Notes: generated by a model not told the origin, from the sequence alone. A DNA stretch of 64,000 nt from an uncultured Dehalococcoidia bacterium (GCA_958296225.1 OY282456.1:3286001-3350000), one strand, 5' to 3'. Positions 46,524 through 59,433 are shown, counted from the stretch's first letter. Translations and numbers: made by a program.

Positions 46524-48128
46524 TCAGGGGTCAATCAAAACGCCCGGGTTCAAGATGCCGTTAGGGTCCACCGACCGTTTCACCGCCCGCAGCGCTTCGG
46601 CAAACGGGTCGGGCCGCTGTCCGTCGTACCAGGGCCGGTGCGTCCGTCCCACGGCGTGGTGGTGGGTAATCGTGCCGCCGGCGGCCATCACCGCGTCGGA
46701 TGCCGCCTGCTTGATTTCGGCGTGGGCTTCCAGCTCGCCCCCAACTTGCCCCAAGCCTTCAAAGGTGTAGTACGGCGCCGGCCCGTCGGGATAAACGTGG
46801 GTGAACCGGCAGGATACCCGCCCGCCGCCGCAGGTGCGACGCAGCGCCTCTGCCAGCGCGGAGCGCACCATGGCGTCCATCGCCGGCCAGCGCTCCCAGG
46901 TGATTGCCGTTTCCAGCGTTTCGGCGACCACTCCGAAGCCGATGGTGGCGTTCCGCTCGTAAGGCGCGTTGATGAACGAGTTGCGCCAGCTGCCCACCGC
47001 GCCCTGCCGTCCGGCCGACGACTCCGACCGCTCGGCGGCGTCGGCAACCAGGATTTGCCCTTCGTCAATTACCCCGCCGGCGTCGCGAGCGATGCTCACC
47101 GCCTGGCGGATGTTATCCCCTTGCGGAAGTTCCGCGGCTTCAAACCCGATTATCAGCAAAGCCCGTGTGCCGTCCAGACCGGCGAAATCCTCCGCCTCCG
47201 CCGGGTCCAGCATCCGCAGATTGGCCGGCCACATCTTGGCTTGCGCGATGCGGCGCGCCCCTTCCGACGCTCCCGCCATGCTGTCAAAGACCACCCCCGC
47301 CGACGCTCGGAACCGGGGCCGCGCCTGAATCCGCATCCACGCTTCGGTGATGATGCCCAGGATGCCCTCGCTGCCGATAACCAGCCGGTCCGGCGACGGG
47401 CCGGCCCCGCTGCCCGGCAGTCGCCTGGATTCCCACACGCCCGACGGCGTTACCATCCGCACCGACTCTACAAAGTCGTCAATGTGGGTGTGATTGGTGG
47501 CGTAGTGCCCGCCGCTGCGCGTGGCAATCCAGCCGCCCAGCGTAGAGAACTCAAAGCTCTGTGGAAAATGCCGCAGCGTGAACCCGTGGGGGCGCAGTTG
47601 CGCCTCCAGTCCTGGCCCCAGCGCGCCGGCCTGAATCCGGGCCGCCCGCGAAGTATCGTCAATCTCTATCACCTGCCCCAGCCGGGTAAGGTCAATGGTT
47701 ACGACGGCATCCGCTGCCGGCGGCTCTACCCCCGCCGCCACGCTGCTGCCGCCGCCGTAGGGAATCGCCACGATGTTGGAGTTGGCGCACCAGTCCAGTA
47801 CGGTCACAACTTCCGCTTCCGTGCGCGGGTAGGCGATAACATCGGGCGGGTTGGGAAACTGGCAGTTGAAACCCCGGATGCGGTCCCGAAAGCTGCGCCC
47901 GTAGCTATGGGTCGCCCGGTCATGGTCGTCGGTGGCGCAGAACTCGGCCACCAGCGGGTGGGGCCGGATGCGGGGTTTGCGGAGGTTCAGGTCAGCGTCG
48001 GTAGGTGGAGTGGGCGGCGGCCGCGTTGCGCCGTACCGGCGATAAATCCGTTCTGCCATCGCCGCGTAGTCGGCCGGCGACGGTTCCCGGTCTGCCGTTC
48101 CCCAGGCCCAAAAACTGCGGCGGGTCAT
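46524..48128 (-). CDS. FAD-binding oxidase of the alkyl-DHAP synthase type
   Basis: A 534-residue VAO-family flavoprotein. NPPDVIAYPRTEAEVVTVLD and IPYGGGSSVAAGVEP form the PCMH FAD domain; FEFSTLGGWIATRSGGHYAT and LVIGSEGILGIITEAWMRI follow, as in alkyldihydroxyacetonephosphate synthase and glycolate-oxidase relatives. The end HHHAVGRTHRPWYDGQRP and DPNGILNPGVL is typical of AGPS-like proteins. An ether-lipid role is possible but not proven. AGGAGG precedes the ATG at 48128; a longer reading would run into the tRNA gene. Confidence 0.88.
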   Translation of the reverse strand: MTRRSFWAWGTADREPSPADYAAMAERIYRRYGATRPPPTPPTDADLNLRKPRIRPHPLVAEFCATDDHDRATHSYGRSFRDRIRGFNCQFPNPPDVIAYPRTEAEVVTVLDWCANSNIVAIPYGGGSSVAAGVEPPAADAVVTIDLTRLGQVIEIDDTSRAARIQAGALGPGLEAQLRPHGFTLRHFPQSFEFSTLGGWIATRSGGHYATNHTHIDDFVESVRMVTPSGVWESRRLPGSGAGPSPDRLVIGSEGILGIITEAWMRIQARPRFRASAGVVFDSMAGASEGARRIAQAKMWPANLRMLDPAEAEDFAGLDGTRALLIIGFEAAELPQGDNIRQAVSIARDAGGVIDEGQILVADAAERSESSAGRQGAVGSWRNSFINAPYERNATIGFGVVAETLETAITWERWPAMDAMVRSALAEALRRTCGGGRVSCRFTHVYPDGPAPYYTFEGLGQVGGELEAHAEIKQAASDAVMAAGGTITHHHAVGRTHRPWYDGQRPDPFAEALRAVKRSVDPNGILNPGVLIDP

Positions 48129-48156
48129 ACTATCCCTCCTGTTCGGGCAATAATAA

Positions 48157-48232
48157 TGGTCGGGGTGAGTGGATTCGAACCACCGGCCTCCACGTCCCGA
48201 ACGTGGCGCGCTAACCACTGCGCTACACCCCG
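48157..48232 (-). tRNA. tRNA-Pro (CGG anticodon)
   Basis: CGGGGTG/CACCCCG acceptor stem, discriminator A and encoded CCA. Anticodon stem CCACG/CGTGG, loop TTCGGGA with anticodon CGG (plus-strand positions 48197-48199); T loop TTCGAATC. It lies between mfd and the FAD oxidase, same strand. Confidence 0.96.
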
Positions 48233-48244
48233 ACTATGGCGTTT

Positions 48245-48250
48245 ATTATA
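48245..48250 (-). promoter_or_regulatory. Putative -10 box of tRNA-Pro
   Basis: Perfect TATAAT on the minus strand, 12 bases before the tRNA 5' end. Confidence 0.55.
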
Positions 48251-48332
48251 CCACGCCGGACGCCCGTTGTTTGCCAATCCGATTGCGAGTCCGAGTCCGG
48301 TTCGCATCAGTGGCATTACGGCAGCCGGGCGT

Positions 48333-51998
<3,666 letters not shown>

Positions 51999-52248
51999 AT
52001 TCCTTCCATCAACTAGATTCGCGCGCCGGCTGCCGCCGTACACGCCGCTGCGGGACTGACCATCGGACAGCCCCGTTGCCACGATTGTACGCCGCCGGCG
52101 GGCGGTTATTCAAGGGAACCCGACGCCGATTCGCCCGCCACCGGACGGCGCAAAGCGATGACACTTCCACCTTGTACCCAGTCTGCGCCAACTGCTAGAC
52201 TTCCAAACATCCCCCGGCCCGCCGCCGGAAGCCGGAGCCGCCCACGCT

Positions 52249-53742
52249 ATGCCAGCCTGCAACGTACCCAACCGCACCATCTTTACCGGCGACAACCTGG
52301 ACATCCTGCGCGGCATCAACTCCGCGTGCATTGACCTCATCTATCTCGACCCGCCCTTCAACTCCAACCGCACCTACGCCGCCCCGCTGGACAGCGAAGC
52401 CCGGGGCGCCGAGTTCGATGACGTTTGGACGTTGAGCGATATGAAGGCGGAATGGATTGACGAGATTGAATACCGCCTGCCCGCCCTGTTTCACCTCATC
52501 AACGGGGCCAAACTGTCGCACAGTGAGAGCATGGCCGGCTACCTCACCTTTATGAGCGTGCGGCTGCTGGAAATGCACCGGGTGCTGAAACCGACGGGCA
52601 GCATCTACCTGCACTGCGATGACAGGGCAGTTCACTACTTGAAATCCGTTATGGACGCAGTGTTTGGAGAACCGAACTACCGGGCGGAAATCAGCTGGCA
52701 GCGAACTTCCGCGCATAATGATGCCATTAACTTCGGCAGGATTCGGGACATTATCCTGTTCTACAGCCGGCAAACTCGGATAAACGCCAACAATGTTCGA
52801 GTTCCGCTGGATGCTGATTACGTAGAAGGGTTCTACCGCTTTGAGGATGAACGCGGGAAATATCGCCTCGGTGACCTCACCGCTCCGCGTTTAGGTACGG
52901 GGGAGACTGGCCGCCCCTGGAAAGGTCATGACCCCAATGATAGCGGCCGGCAGTGGAACGCGCCCTTGCGCGGGCGTTATGCCACATGGATTGAGACGAA
53001 TATTATTCCCGGATACCGAAGTATCTCGAGCCCGTTGGCACGGTTAGACGCACTGGATGAAGCCGGGTTGATTTATCATCCACCCAACAACGGTATGCCT
53101 AGTCTGAAGCGTTACCTTGCCGAAAACCCCGGTCAAGTGCCTGGCAACCAATGGAATGATATACGCCCGATTGGGCCGCGCGCGCGGGAACGCACAGGCT
53201 GGCGCACGCAAAAGCCGGTCGCCCTGCTGGAACGCATCATCAATGCGTCGTCCAACCCCGGCGATTTGGTAATGGACCCGTTCTGCGGCTGCGCTACGGC
53301 CTGCATTGCCTCTGAAAAGCTGGGGCGCGAATGGATTGGCATTGACAAGTTGCCCCAAGCCGCCGAGGTGCTGGCCGCCCGCGCCCGGCGTGAGCTGCAA
53401 ATACCGATGAACGGCGACGATGAACGCCCCTGGGAGGACTGGACGCCGCTGGTGTTGCAGGAACCGCCCCGGCGCAGCGACTTGACCTCGCTCAGCCCGG
53501 CCAACCCCCAATCCGACAAGGAACTGCTGTACGCCTGCCAGAACCGCCGCTGCGTCGGGTGTGAGTACGAACTGCCCCTCCACGTGCTGACCATCGACCA
53601 CATCACCCCGCGCTCCCGGGGCGGTCAGGATACCATCGGCAACCTGCAACTGATGTGCCACACCTGCAACGCCATCAAGGGCAACCGCGGCATGGAATAC
53701 CTCAAGCAGCAGCTCCACATCCGGGGCATCCTGTCCTTGTGA
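52249..53742 (+). CDS. DNA methyltransferase (N4/N6 type) fused to an HNH domain
   Basis: A 497-residue protein. Motif IV DPPFNSN is at 34-40 and motif I DPFCGCATA at about 343, so motif order is IV then I, the beta class of adenine/cytosine-N4 methyltransferases. RTQKPVALLERIINASS before motif I is standard. From residue 435, CVGCEYELPLHVLTIDHITP then RSRGGQDTIGNLQL and CHTC form a complete HNH nuclease domain with two zinc knuckles. No separate restriction enzyme is adjacent. Whether HNH cleaves DNA or only binds is unknown. No clear ribosome site precedes the ATG. Confidence 0.87.
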   Translation: MPACNVPNRTIFTGDNLDILRGINSACIDLIYLDPPFNSNRTYAAPLDSEARGAEFDDVWTLSDMKAEWIDEIEYRLPALFHLINGAKLSHSESMAGYLTFMSVRLLEMHRVLKPTGSIYLHCDDRAVHYLKSVMDAVFGEPNYRAEISWQRTSAHNDAINFGRIRDIILFYSRQTRINANNVRVPLDADYVEGFYRFEDERGKYRLGDLTAPRLGTGETGRPWKGHDPNDSGRQWNAPLRGRYATWIETNIIPGYRSISSPLARLDALDEAGLIYHPPNNGMPSLKRYLAENPGQVPGNQWNDIRPIGPRARERTGWRTQKPVALLERIINASSNPGDLVMDPFCGCATACIASEKLGREWIGIDKLPQAAEVLAARARRELQIPMNGDDERPWEDWTPLVLQEPPRRSDLTSLSPANPQSDKELLYACQNRRCVGCEYELPLHVLTIDHITPRSRGGQDTIGNLQLMCHTCNAIKGNRGMEYLKQQLHIRGILSL

Positions 53743-53769
53743 GCCCAGCGCGCCGGGGCCAGGGCCTCT

Positions 53770-53791
53770 ACTGCGTGATATAATTCACTAA
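53770..53791 (+). repeat. 22-bp direct repeat with extended -10, copy 1
   Basis: Identical over 22 bases to 54523-54544. It contains TGATATAAT, an extended -10 (TATAAT at 53779-53784). Flanking sequence downstream also resembles the proB leader, so this is a duplicated proB promoter. Confidence 0.8.
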
Positions 53792-53815
53792 CCCATTTCG
53801 CCCCGGACTGCCCCG

Positions 53816-53881
53816 ATGCTCGCATTGCGAGCCACCCCTCCATCTTTGCTGCCACTGCCGGTTGGCGCATCAGGGTGGTAG
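53816..53881 (+). pseudogene. Relic copy of the proB N-terminus
   Basis: ATG at 53816 gives MLALRATPPSLLPLPVGAS then GW and a stop, 21 residues. It opens like ProB (MPALRSQTA) at the same distance from the duplicated promoter. It probably is the 5' end of a duplicated proB, interrupted by the insert, rather than a functional peptide. Confidence 0.5.
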
Positions 53882-54047
53882 GTAGCACTAGCAAATTTCA
53901 GCAAACTACCAGTAGCCGAGTCCGTACATATGGCAGCAACTGGAACGTACCTAACATCCGTCGGTACGAACCGCGAAACTAATCAGGCGGCATGGCTAAT
54001 GCACCAAACCAGCAGAGCACCAAAATCATCAAGGAGCCAATTCAAAA

Positions 54048-54443
54048 ATGAAAAGCGTACTCAGCACAGTACTCCGTTACCTAGCATGGTGGTGGTTTAC
54101 GGCAGCAACGTTAATCATCGTAGGCGCCATCATCGTGACATTAGACGAATCATGGAAAGAAAGTATAAAAATCTTCGCACCACTCACTGCAATGTACGGC
54201 GGTAGCGTGCTGTGCACGACTTTGGTGCCATACATAGGGAAAAAGGCAAAAAAATTCGGGATAACTATCAGCACAATAACACTCACGGTATCAGCAACGC
54301 TATGGACCATTGATAGCATCAAAACAGCAACGCCCAGCGCATCAATAACCGATATCATTTGGATAATAGGTATAATCACGATGATGGCATTGTTCGTAAC
54401 AAGTACATTCGCTATAGTCGTCGCGCGAATAATCAGGGATTAA
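54048..54443 (+). CDS. Small four-helix membrane protein in an AT-richer insert
   Basis: A 131-residue protein with four hydrophobic segments: WWWFTAATLIIVGAIIVTL, APLTAMYGGSVLCTTLVPYI, ITISTITLTVSATLWTI and IIWIIGIITMMALFVTSTFA. Codon and base use are clearly AT-richer than all surrounding genes. AAGGAG lies about eleven bases before the ATG. No family recognised. It sits between two copies of the proB promoter, suggesting acquisition by insertion or recombination. Confidence 0.6.
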   Translation: MKSVLSTVLRYLAWWWFTAATLIIVGAIIVTLDESWKESIKIFAPLTAMYGGSVLCTTLVPYIGKKAKKFGITISTITLTVSATLWTIDSIKTATPSASITDIIWIIGIITMMALFVTSTFAIVVARIIRD

Positions 54444-54522
54444 AGACAAAAACCCATGCGAATCAGCATCCCCTAAGATTCCATATGCTCGACCATACGC
54501 TGCCGCAAGTCACCGATTCATC

Positions 54523-54544
54523 ACTGCGTGATATAATTCACTAA
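54523..54544 (+). promoter_or_regulatory. proB promoter (extended -10), copy 2 of the 22-bp repeat
   Basis: ACTGCGTGATATAATTCACT then AA, with TATAAT at 54532-54537 preceded by TG at extended -10 spacing, 32 bases before the proB ATG. No -35 match, as usual for extended -10 promoters. Confidence 0.6.
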
Positions 54545-54568
54545 TCTTGCCCATCCAGGATTGCCCCT

Positions 54569-55783
54569 ATGCCCGCCCTGCGGAGCCAGACCGCCCCCTC
54601 TGCCTCAAACGATGTCAACGATGCCGCCGGCGACTGTGCTGCGCGCCGGCCGCCTTACCGGCGCATCGTAGTCAAAGCCGGCACCAGCGTGCTGACCGGC
54701 GGCGATTCGCAAGGCAACCTGGACACGGCGGTAATGGCCGACCTGGTGGCGCAAATCTCCCAGCTGGTGAACGGGCATCCCACCCAGGCCCTGCTCGTAA
54801 CCTCCGGCGCCATCGCCGCCGGCCGCCAGGCCCTGGCCGAAACCGCCGCCGTGCCGGCCATACCCGACATTCCCACCCGGCAAGTGCTGGCCGCGCTGGG
54901 CCAAAGCCGGCTGATGAACATTTACGCCGACCGGTTCGCCCGGCACGGCGTCGCCATATCCCAGGTTTTGCTCACCCTGCATGATTTGGCCCATCGCCAA
55001 TCCTACCTGGACATTCGCAACACCCTGTTGTCCCTGCTGGACTTGGGCATCGTCCCCGTGGTGAACGAAAACGACGTGGTGGCCTCCGACGAGATTGGGG
55101 AGATATTCGGCGATAACGACCGCCTGTCCGCCCTCATCGCCGCCCTCATTGATGCCGACCTGCTCGTGATACTTACCGACGTTGACGGGCTGTACACTGC
55201 GAACCCCAATACCGACCCGACGGCCACTCGCATCGCCACCGTCGCCGTCGTTGATGACGACGTGCTGGCGATGGCCGGCGAGCACCGCAACGCCTGGGCC
55301 CGCGGCGGTATGCCCACCAAGCTCCACGCCGCGCACCTTGTCACCACCTCAGGCATCGCCATGACCATCTGCCGGGGCCGCGACCCCGACGTAGTGCTGC
55401 GGGCCGCCCGGGGCGAACCCGTGGGCACCTTTTTCCGGCCCGCCGACAACAAGCTCGAAGCCCGCAAGCGGTGGATGCTCAGCCGCGTCGGCGACAGCGG
55501 CTGGGGCCAGGTGGTGGTGGACGATGGCGCGGTGTCGGCGCTGCGCCGCAACGGGGTCAGCCTGCTCCCCACCGGCGTTCACCACGTCGTTGGCGATTTC
55601 CGGCGGGGCGACATCATCTATATCTCAGACTTTGCCCGTCATCATATCGCCTGCGGCATCGCCAACTATTCCGCCGCGGACGTACAGCGCATCCAGGGCC
55701 TGCGCTCCGACCGTATCGCCGACACCCTTGGCTACCACTACGGGCAGGAAGTCGTGCATCGCAACAACCTGGTCCTGCTCTAG
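54569..55783 (+). CDS. proB: Glutamate 5-kinase with PUA domain
   Basis: First step of proline synthesis. The 404-residue protein carries an N-terminal tail of about 30 residues, then RIVVKAGTSVLTGGDS, LVTSGAIAAGRQAL, NENDVVASDEIGEIFGDNDR and LLVILTDVDGLYTANP of the amino-acid kinase domain, and a C-terminal PUA domain from about residue 320 (DDGAVSALRRNGVSLLPTGV). It is followed by proA after 92 bp. Feedback inhibition by proline is normal for the family. Confidence 0.95.
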   Translation: MPALRSQTAPSASNDVNDAAGDCAARRPPYRRIVVKAGTSVLTGGDSQGNLDTAVMADLVAQISQLVNGHPTQALLVTSGAIAAGRQALAETAAVPAIPDIPTRQVLAALGQSRLMNIYADRFARHGVAISQVLLTLHDLAHRQSYLDIRNTLLSLLDLGIVPVVNENDVVASDEIGEIFGDNDRLSALIAALIDADLLVILTDVDGLYTANPNTDPTATRIATVAVVDDDVLAMAGEHRNAWARGGMPTKLHAAHLVTTSGIAMTICRGRDPDVVLRAARGEPVGTFFRPADNKLEARKRWMLSRVGDSGWGQVVVDDGAVSALRRNGVSLLPTGVHHVVGDFRRGDIIYISDFARHHIACGIANYSAADVQRIQGLRSDRIADTLGYHYGQEVVHRNNLVLL

Positions 55784-55820
55784 ACGCCGGCAAGTCACTA
55801 ATCCCGGCCATCCCGTACCC

Positions 55821-55860
55821 TGACCATCCTGTACATCCCATCCTGTACATCAATGTAAAA
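55821..55860. repeat. ATCCTGTACAT intergenic repeats before proA
   Basis: Two adjacent units, ACCATCCTGTACAT and CCCATCCTGTACAT, then CAATGTAAAA, in the gap between proB and proA. Same family as 25541-25575 and 33952-33975. Confidence 0.5.
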
Positions 55861-55875
55861 AACGGAGACTGCCCC

Positions 55876-57147
55876 ATGACCGCCGCCGACCGACTGCGCC
55901 AGCAAGGTTCCGACGCCCAGGCCGCCTCGGCGGTACTGTCCCGCCTGCCCGGCGGCGCGCGCAACCACGCTCTGGCCAACATCGCCCACGCTCTGGAAAC
56001 CGAGCAAGCCCCCATCCTGGCGGCCAACGCAGCCGACTACCAGGAGGCCCAGGCCGACGGCATGAACGACGCCTTTCTGGACCGGCTGCTGCTTACCGCC
56101 GACCGGCTCAACGGAATGGCCGCCGACGTGCGCGGCGTCGCCGCTCTGCCCGACCCGGTGGGCGAACGCATCGAGTCCTTCATTATGGAAAACGGCCTGG
56201 AAGTTGAAAAGCGGCGCATCCCCCTGGGCGTCATCGCCAGCATCTACGAAAGCCGCCCCAACGTAACCACCGACATCGTGGCCCTGTCCCTGAAATCCGG
56301 CAACGCCTGCATCCTGCGCGGCGGCAAGGAAACCCTGCGTTCCAACACCGCGCTGGTCGCTTTGGCGCAGCAGGCGATTGGAGAGGCCGGCCTGCCCACG
56401 GACGCCGTGCAGTTCGTCGCTGATACCGACCGCGCCCTGGTTGACGTGCTGCTGGGGATGAAACAGTACATCAACCTGCTGGTTCCCCGGGGTGGAACGG
56501 GCCTGATTAACTTCGTCGCCGCAAACGCCGCGATGCCCGTCCTCACCGGCGGCGTGGGCGTCTGCCACACTTACGTTGACCGGGACGCCGACACCGCGAT
56601 GGCGGCGCGCATCGTGCACAACGCCAAAGTGCAGCGGCCCACAGTCTGCAACGCCCTGGACACCGTGCTGGTGCATTCCGAAGCCGCCGCCCGCTGCCTG
56701 CCCGAAATCGCCGCCCGCCTCAACCGGGCCGGCGTCGAAATGCGCTGCGACCACCGCGCCCTCAGCATCCTCGGCCCGGCCCACGGCCTGAACACCGTTC
56801 CGGCGCAGCCCGAGGACTGGGGCCGGGAATTTCTGGCCCTCATCGCCGCCGTCAAAGTAGTGGACAGCCTCGACGACGCTTTGGGCCACATCCGGACCTA
56901 CGGTTCCGGCCACTCCGAAGCCATCGTTACGCAGGACGAGGACGCCGCCCAGCGTTTCCTGAACGAGGTGGACGCGGCGGCGGTGTACCACAACACCAGC
57001 ACCCGCTTCACCGACGGCGCGCAATTCGGCCTGGGGGCCGAGGTTGGCATCAGCACCCAGAAGTACCACGCCCGCGGCCCCCTCGGCCTCCGGGAACTAA
57101 CTTCATACAAATGGATAGTGCGCGGCCAGGGCCAAATCCGGCAGTAA
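55876..57147 (+). CDS. proA: Gamma-glutamyl phosphate reductase
   Basis: Second step of proline synthesis, NADPH-dependent. The 423-residue protein has RRIPLGVIASIYESRPNVTT, SGNACILRGGKETLRSN, LLVPRGGTGLINFV, GGVGVCHTYVD (catalytic Cys) and TDGAQFGLGAEVGISTQKYH at the end. GGAG lies eight bases before the ATG. A longer in-frame reading overlaps proB and is rejected. Confidence 0.96.
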   Translation: MTAADRLRQQGSDAQAASAVLSRLPGGARNHALANIAHALETEQAPILAANAADYQEAQADGMNDAFLDRLLLTADRLNGMAADVRGVAALPDPVGERIESFIMENGLEVEKRRIPLGVIASIYESRPNVTTDIVALSLKSGNACILRGGKETLRSNTALVALAQQAIGEAGLPTDAVQFVADTDRALVDVLLGMKQYINLLVPRGGTGLINFVAANAAMPVLTGGVGVCHTYVDRDADTAMAARIVHNAKVQRPTVCNALDTVLVHSEAAARCLPEIAARLNRAGVEMRCDHRALSILGPAHGLNTVPAQPEDWGREFLALIAAVKVVDSLDDALGHIRTYGSGHSEAIVTQDEDAAQRFLNEVDAAAVYHNTSTRFTDGAQFGLGAEVGISTQKYHARGPLGLRELTSYKWIVRGQGQIRQ

Positions 57148-57163
57148 ACGGGAGCGGGCCCGG

Positions 57164-57517
57164 GTGAGCGCTATGCCCTACGATTACGAACGCGAAATCC
57201 GCACCGCCCAATCCGAGGCGTACCTGATCCTCGACGGCGACAACCCGGTGGGCCGCATCGACACCCACTTCCTGCCCGGCGTGGCTCACGTCTCCGTTGC
57301 AGTTGACCAGAGTTTGACCTCAGAGCAAATTGAGGAAATCCTTTCCGACATTGACGCCGATATGCTCAACACCGTCGGCGCCGAACGGGATTCGCATATG
57401 TACCACGTGTTTCAGGGCACGGAGATTCGCGTTTTCAGCGACACCGGCTATGACGACTACGGCGGCAACGGCAATGGACGCGGGCACGGCCCGGTGCCGC
57501 CGCCCGGCGCTAACTGA
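57164..57517 (+). CDS. Hypothetical protein
   Basis: A 117-residue protein starting at GTG 57164 (GGAG nine bases upstream), 16 bp after proA; an ATG three codons later is an alternative. The main part is EAYLILDGDNPVGRIDTHFL then PGVAHVSVAVDQSLTSEQIEEI, likely alpha/beta, and the tail is Gly/Pro-rich (GYDDYGGNGNGRGHGPVPPP). I do not recognise a family. It may be cotranscribed with proBA. Confidence 0.65.
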   Translation: MSAMPYDYEREIRTAQSEAYLILDGDNPVGRIDTHFLPGVAHVSVAVDQSLTSEQIEEILSDIDADMLNTVGAERDSHMYHVFQGTEIRVFSDTGYDDYGGNGNGRGHGPVPPPGAN

Positions 57518-57533
57518 CCGCCGGCGATTCGCC

Positions 57534-58481
57534 CTAACCCTTGCGGCCAATTACCCGCAAAGCCGCTTTCTCCACACCTTCGGCAGTCAGCCCGTTCTTC
57601 GCCATCAGCTCGTAGCCCGGCCCGGAGCTGGTGTAGCCCCGCAGCGCCACCATCTCCACGGGAACCGGACAGTTGCGCGCCACGATTCCCGCCACCACGC
57701 TGCCGAGGCCGCCGTGGATATAGTGCTCCTCGGCGGTTACGATAGCCCCGGTCTCCCGCGCCGCGGCGATAATGGCGGATTCGTCCGCCGGCGCCACCGT
57801 GTGCAGGTTGATTACCCGGGCGTCAATGCCCTGTCCGGCCAGGCTGTCGGCGGCGTCCAGGGCCGGGGCCACCAGCGCGCCGTTGGCGATGATGGTCAAG
57901 TCGCTTCCGGGGCGCATTATGTCCGCCGCGCCCATAGCGAACTTATAGCCGCCGGTATGCACGATGGGGGTGGCGGCCCGCGACAGCCGCACGTACACCG
58001 GCCCGTCGGTGGCGGCAACGGTGCGTATCACCTGCTCCGTTTCCAGCGTATCGGCCGGCGCAACCACCGTGAACGACGGCAGCGCGCACATAAGGGACAG
58101 GTCTTCAATGCCGTGAGCGGACATCCCGTCCTCCCCGGTCAGGATTCCGGCGTGGGTGCAAACCAGTTTCACGTTCAGCGACGGCTGCGAAACCAGTACC
58201 CGCAGCTGGTCATAGGGGCGTCCCGTCCCGAAAACGCTGAAGGTGCTGACAAAGGGAATCTTGCCGGCGGCGGCCAGTCCCGCCGCCACGCCGATTATGT
58301 TCTGCTCGGCTGGCCCGAAGTCGAAAAACCGCTCCGGGTATTGGTCCCGCCAGAGATGCACGAAAGTAGATACGTTCAAGTCGCCGCCCAGCACCACGAT
58401 GTCCGGGTATTCCTCTGCCATTGTGAGCAGGGTGCGCCCGTAAGTCTGGCGGGCGGCCGCCATTTCCCGTTGCGTCGTCAT
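57534..58481 (-). CDS. Transketolase, C-terminal subunit (split type)
   Basis: The pyrimidine-binding and C-terminal half of transketolase, 315 residues: ILTGEDGMSAHGIEDLSLMC, DTLETEQVIRTVAATDGPVY, TAEEHYIHGGLGSVVAGIVA. Many bacteria carry transketolase as two genes like this. Its ATG overlaps the TGA of the N-terminal subunit, so the two are coupled. Acts in the pentose phosphate pathway or, in some split forms, in related ketol transfers. Confidence 0.93.
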   Translation of the reverse strand: MTTQREMAAARQTYGRTLLTMAEEYPDIVVLGGDLNVSTFVHLWRDQYPERFFDFGPAEQNIIGVAAGLAAAGKIPFVSTFSVFGTGRPYDQLRVLVSQPSLNVKLVCTHAGILTGEDGMSAHGIEDLSLMCALPSFTVVAPADTLETEQVIRTVAATDGPVYVRLSRAATPIVHTGGYKFAMGAADIMRPGSDLTIIANGALVAPALDAADSLAGQGIDARVINLHTVAPADESAIIAAARETGAIVTAEEHYIHGGLGSVVAGIVARNCPVPVEMVALRGYTSSGPGYELMAKNGLTAEGVEKAALRVIGRKG

Positions 58482-59296
58482 CAGGCCAGCTCCTTCAGCG
58501 CTGCTGCGTACTCTTCCGCCGTGGGCGCCCGCCCGTGAAAGCCGGGGTTGTTCTCCATAAAGCTGACGCCCTTCCCCTTCACCGTTTGGGCGATAATTGC
58601 CGTCGGCCCGCCTTCCTCAGCCGACGCCAGCGCGCGCAGCACGTCCGCGTGTTCGTGCCCGTCGCACGTGATTACGTTCCAGCCGAAATCCCGCCACCGG
58701 TCCGCCAGCGGCTCCAGCGTCATCACCTCGTCGGTGAACCGGTCGTTCTGGATGCGGTTCCGGTCAATGATGGCGGTCAGGTTAGTCGCCCGGTGGTGCG
58801 CCGCCGACATGGCCGCTTCCCACACTTCACCCTCCTGGCACTCGCCGTCTCCCAGCAGAGCGAACACCCGGTAGTCGCGTCCGTCCAGGCGGCCGGCCAG
58901 CGCATGGCCCAGCGCAAAGGACAGCCCCATCCCCAGGGAGCCGGAGTTCATCTCAACCCCCGGCGTCATCGGGTGGGCGTGGCCTTGCAGCAGCCCGTCG
59001 GTCTTGCGATACGAGCCTAACTCTTCGCGGCCAAAATAACCGGCCCGCGCCAGTGTGGCATAAAACCCGGGCGATGCGTGCCCCTTGCTCAATATGAACC
59101 GGTCCCGCTCCGGCCAACCCGGATTAGCGGCGTCGTAGCGCATAACCCCAAAGTAGAGCGCTACCAGAATGTCAATCTCGGACAGGGAGCCGCCGGGGTG
59201 TCCGGTGCCGGCGGCAAAAATCATTTCCAGACTGTCGCGGCGAAGTTCAAGGGATGTCGCGCGCATCTCCTCGACGGTCTGTAGCGGTTGGGTCAC
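58481..59296 (-). CDS. Transketolase, N-terminal subunit (split type)
   Basis: The TPP pyrophosphate-binding half, 271 residues: TGHPGGSLSEIDILVALYFG, RFILSKGHASPGFYATLARA, LLGDGECQEGEVWEAAMSAA (GDG...N motif region) and VKGKGVSFMENNPGFHG. The start is uncertain: GTG at 59294-59296 is used (family-like length), with a TTG or ATG further upstream possible. It pairs with the next gene. Confidence 0.92.
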   Translation of the reverse strand: MTQPLQTVEEMRATSLELRRDSLEMIFAAGTGHPGGSLSEIDILVALYFGVMRYDAANPGWPERDRFILSKGHASPGFYATLARAGYFGREELGSYRKTDGLLQGHAHPMTPGVEMNSGSLGMGLSFALGHALAGRLDGRDYRVFALLGDGECQEGEVWEAAMSAAHHRATNLTAIIDRNRIQNDRFTDEVMTLEPLADRWRDFGWNVITCDGHEHADVLRALASAEEGGPTAIIAQTVKGKGVSFMENNPGFHGRAPTAEEYAAALKELA

Positions 59297-59433
59297 TGCG
59301 GGCAAAGCGTCACCTGCGATATAGACAAGGATAATAGTAGAGGCCGGCAAGATTATATGCCCGCATCGTAACCGTGTCCATAAGCAAACCCGTGCCGGCA
59401 GCGTTCCGTTGCCGGCGGTCGGGGCCTTTCAAA

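Noticed and set aside
53930..54205. A 91-codon frame overlapping the membrane protein gene in the insert
   Set aside because: Basic low-complexity translation, no ribosome site; the overlapping four-helix frame is far more gene-like.
58481..59350. Split transketolase as a novelty
   Set aside because: Two-gene transketolases with overlapping stop and start are common in bacteria.
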